From: Diploptera punctata
Taxonomy: Eukaryota; Arthropoda; Insecta; Blattodea; Blaberidae
NCBI GenBank assembly: GCA_030220185.1
Contig: JASPKZ010009654.1
Span: 1-64,000 of the forward strand
Reading direction: 5' to 3'
DNA: 64,000 nucleotides
Part shown: positions 62,381 through 64,000 of the stretch, one piece after another
How the letters are laid out: each line of letters starts with the position of its first letter
Position numbering within the stretch: the first letter of the stretch is position 1
Position numbers and translations under genes: made by a program
Notes under the pieces: model-generated
Seen by the model: only the letters and a program-made list of their open reading frames with translations
The model's database searches: none
Told to the model about the DNA's origin: nothing

Positions 62381-63350
62381 TATAATTGGCAAGAGAATTT
62401 GCTTTTTCGCCAATATAAAGTTTAAAATTCACTAAATTTGAACGTTCATAAATAGTGAGTTTGAATATTTTTAGTTGATACTTTCTTTTTGCTTTACATT
62501 TTTTTGACTTTATTCTAAACAATCCACATTGGTACAATTGCATGTTTTAAATTGACAAGCGATAACATTCTATCATAACACCTCAAGAGTTTCAATATTT
62601 ATTTCGCTACAGATTCATATTAACATTACTTCAAACATTCTTATTTTAAGCTATTAAATAAAAGTTATATTTATCTTGAGAATCTGACTATAACTATGAA
62701 GGAGTTATTTCGACAACTACATAACAAAAATGATTAAATAAAACGAATAAAATTAAAATTGATAAAATTAATTTAATTACCACGTCTCTGATTAATTTCA
62801 GTGCCTAGTTGGACGAAGATGAAGAAAATATAAATCAAAACTATTATTAACGCATGCAGCGATATTATCTCTACAGATTTATAAGCTGTATTTCAGACTT
62901 TTTTTTAGAAGTTTGTTATTATAATGTTATCGTAAGCATGAAGATTTTTGAAGTGTAATATTAATTTTTACTAAGGACTTGATAATAATCAATATTTTAT
63001 TACCAAAATACATATATTATGTAGGTTTGTGAATATAATTTTACGAAATAAGTTTTTACAAGCTTGGAAATTTGCTTTTTTTTCTGTTCATTACTCAGAA
63101 AAACTCTTTATTAAAACTCGATGGAGAGGAAACTTAATAGGAAAATCCCGAGAAGGTAAGCTTGGATCAAACAAGACCTGGAACAGACTGAGCAATAGGG
63201 ATCTCCAGAGTTCATTTTTAATCAATACTTAACATTAATAATTCCCCCATACCCATTGGTATTTCTCCTTTCTTGAAGTTTGTTAGATTGGGAGATTCGA
63301 ACAAAAATATTTTTCCATTTATTATTTTTGTATACCTGATCTTTCCAGAA
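62381..63350. other. No recognisable feature
   Basis: AT-rich; open frames of 60-77 codons without motif. Confidence 0.4.
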
Positions 63351-64000
63351 TACGAGGGCGGATCGGAAAGTAACGCACAATAATTTTTTTCTGCCTTGGT
63401 ATTGCAGCTAGAATGTTGAAATTTCACAGAGATATAGTTTGAAGTGTTCACTACAGATGGTATTTTTTTCTCAGGTGCACCTCTTGCGAGAGAAGCTTGA
63501 ACTATGCAACAAAGATGGCGCGCATGCTACAGTCGTCCACCTGTGAGGAACAGAGAAGTGTTGTTCGATTTTTGTGGGCCAAAGGGCATAAACCCAGTGA
63601 AATTCACAGGGACATGCGTGGTGTGTATGGGGATGATTGTATGGACCGTAGCAATGTCTCCAGGTGGTGCACATTCTTCCAAGAGGGACGCGTGAACCTT
63701 AGTGATTCGCCACGCTCCGGCCGGCGGACAACAGCAGCAATCCCCGCAGAATGTCAGAGGCATGAGGCGGGCAATTCTGAACGACGGCGTGTGCAAATGC
63801 GGAGGCTTTATCGCCGAGAGGTTCAACATTTCCTATGGTGCGGTGTACGATATTGTTCATGAAAATTTGAAATTCCGTAAAGTTAGTGCTCGCTGGGTGC
63901 CTAAGAACCTGACAGACGACAACAAGGGCCAGCGAATAATGGCAAGCTTGGACCACTTAACACGGTACACCGCACAAGGACATGACTTTCTGGAAGGAAT
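63351..64000 (+). mobile_element. mariner transposon, 5' part, runs off the window
   Basis: Starts at TACGAGGGCGGATCGGAAAG, where TA is the likely target dinucleotide and CGAGGGCGGATCGGAAAGTAA the terminal repeat type known from a group of insect mariners. The transposase follows on the same strand. The right end is outside the window. Confidence 0.8.
63497..64000 (+). pseudogene. mariner transposase, N-terminal part, frameshifted
   Basis: First frame: TCEEQRSVVRFLWAKGHKPS, EIHRDMRGVYGDDCMDRSNV, SRWCTFFQEGRVNLSDSPRSG is the N-terminal paired-like helix-turn-helix of mariner with the conserved W..RF..GR...D..RSGR pattern. Around 63730 the frame shifts; then GFIAERFNISYGAVYDIVHE is the second helix-turn-helix, followed by KFRKVSARWVPKNLTDDNKG (the WVPxxLT-like motif) and HDFLEGI near the edge. 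The catalytic domain is beyond the window. At least one frameshift, so this copy is inactive as it stands. Confidence 0.85.

Overview
This looks like arthropod, most likely insect, nuclear DNA: AT-rich, non-coding and built almost entirely from transposable elements at different stages of decay. The repeat mix (RTE-like and CR1/L2-like LINEs, tRNA-headed SINEs, mariner/Tc1, hAT, Tigger, Helitron-like and Penelope-like pieces) fits a large, repeat-laden insect genome such as a cockroach or a relative. That placement is inference. I found no convincing host protein-coding exon. Every coding signal I could read is a degraded transposon protein.

Layout. 0-10 kb: a SINE at the left edge, two copies of a 0.6-0.75 kb hairpin-ended repeat (here 'H family'), RTE 3' ends, a 27-bp minisatellite, a Helitron-like piece, two more SINEs, a short hAT element with its 8-bp target duplication, and a foldback with decayed hammerhead-like motifs. 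9-25 kb: nested LINE, SINE and H-family copies with several readable target-site duplications, and a second hAT-type MITE. 25.5-27 kb: five tandem ~300-bp units, each carrying a 72-73 nt tRNA-like sequence. 28-35 kb: SINE heads, LINE 3' ends, a foldback and a Helitron-like element. 35.4-44.3 kb: three ~400-450 bp foldbacks with hammerhead-ribozyme-like motifs, a two-part remnant of a widespread transposon-type protein, and two inverted copies of a composite element that carries an intron-containing tRNA-Tyr-like sequence and 166-bp tandem units. 44.6-46.1 kb: a complete but frameshifted Tc1/mariner element inside an RTE fragment. 47-56 kb: H-family copies (one split by a hammerhead foldback with a 16-bp target duplication), a rearranged RTE copy and a Helitron-like element split by a LINE. 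57-64 kb: SINEs, a Tigger remnant, a second tRNA-like unit cluster, a 0.5 kb foldback and a mariner that runs off the right edge.

The most notable content is (1) a dispersed family of ~400-bp inverted-repeat retroelements whose arms carry CUGANGA-stem-GAAA motifs with a self-complementary third stem, and (2) two unrelated repeat families built around tRNA-like sequences, one tandem and one an inverted composite with a retained tRNA intron. No genes work together here in a host pathway; the relationships are those of nested mobile elements, which give a relative order of insertion.
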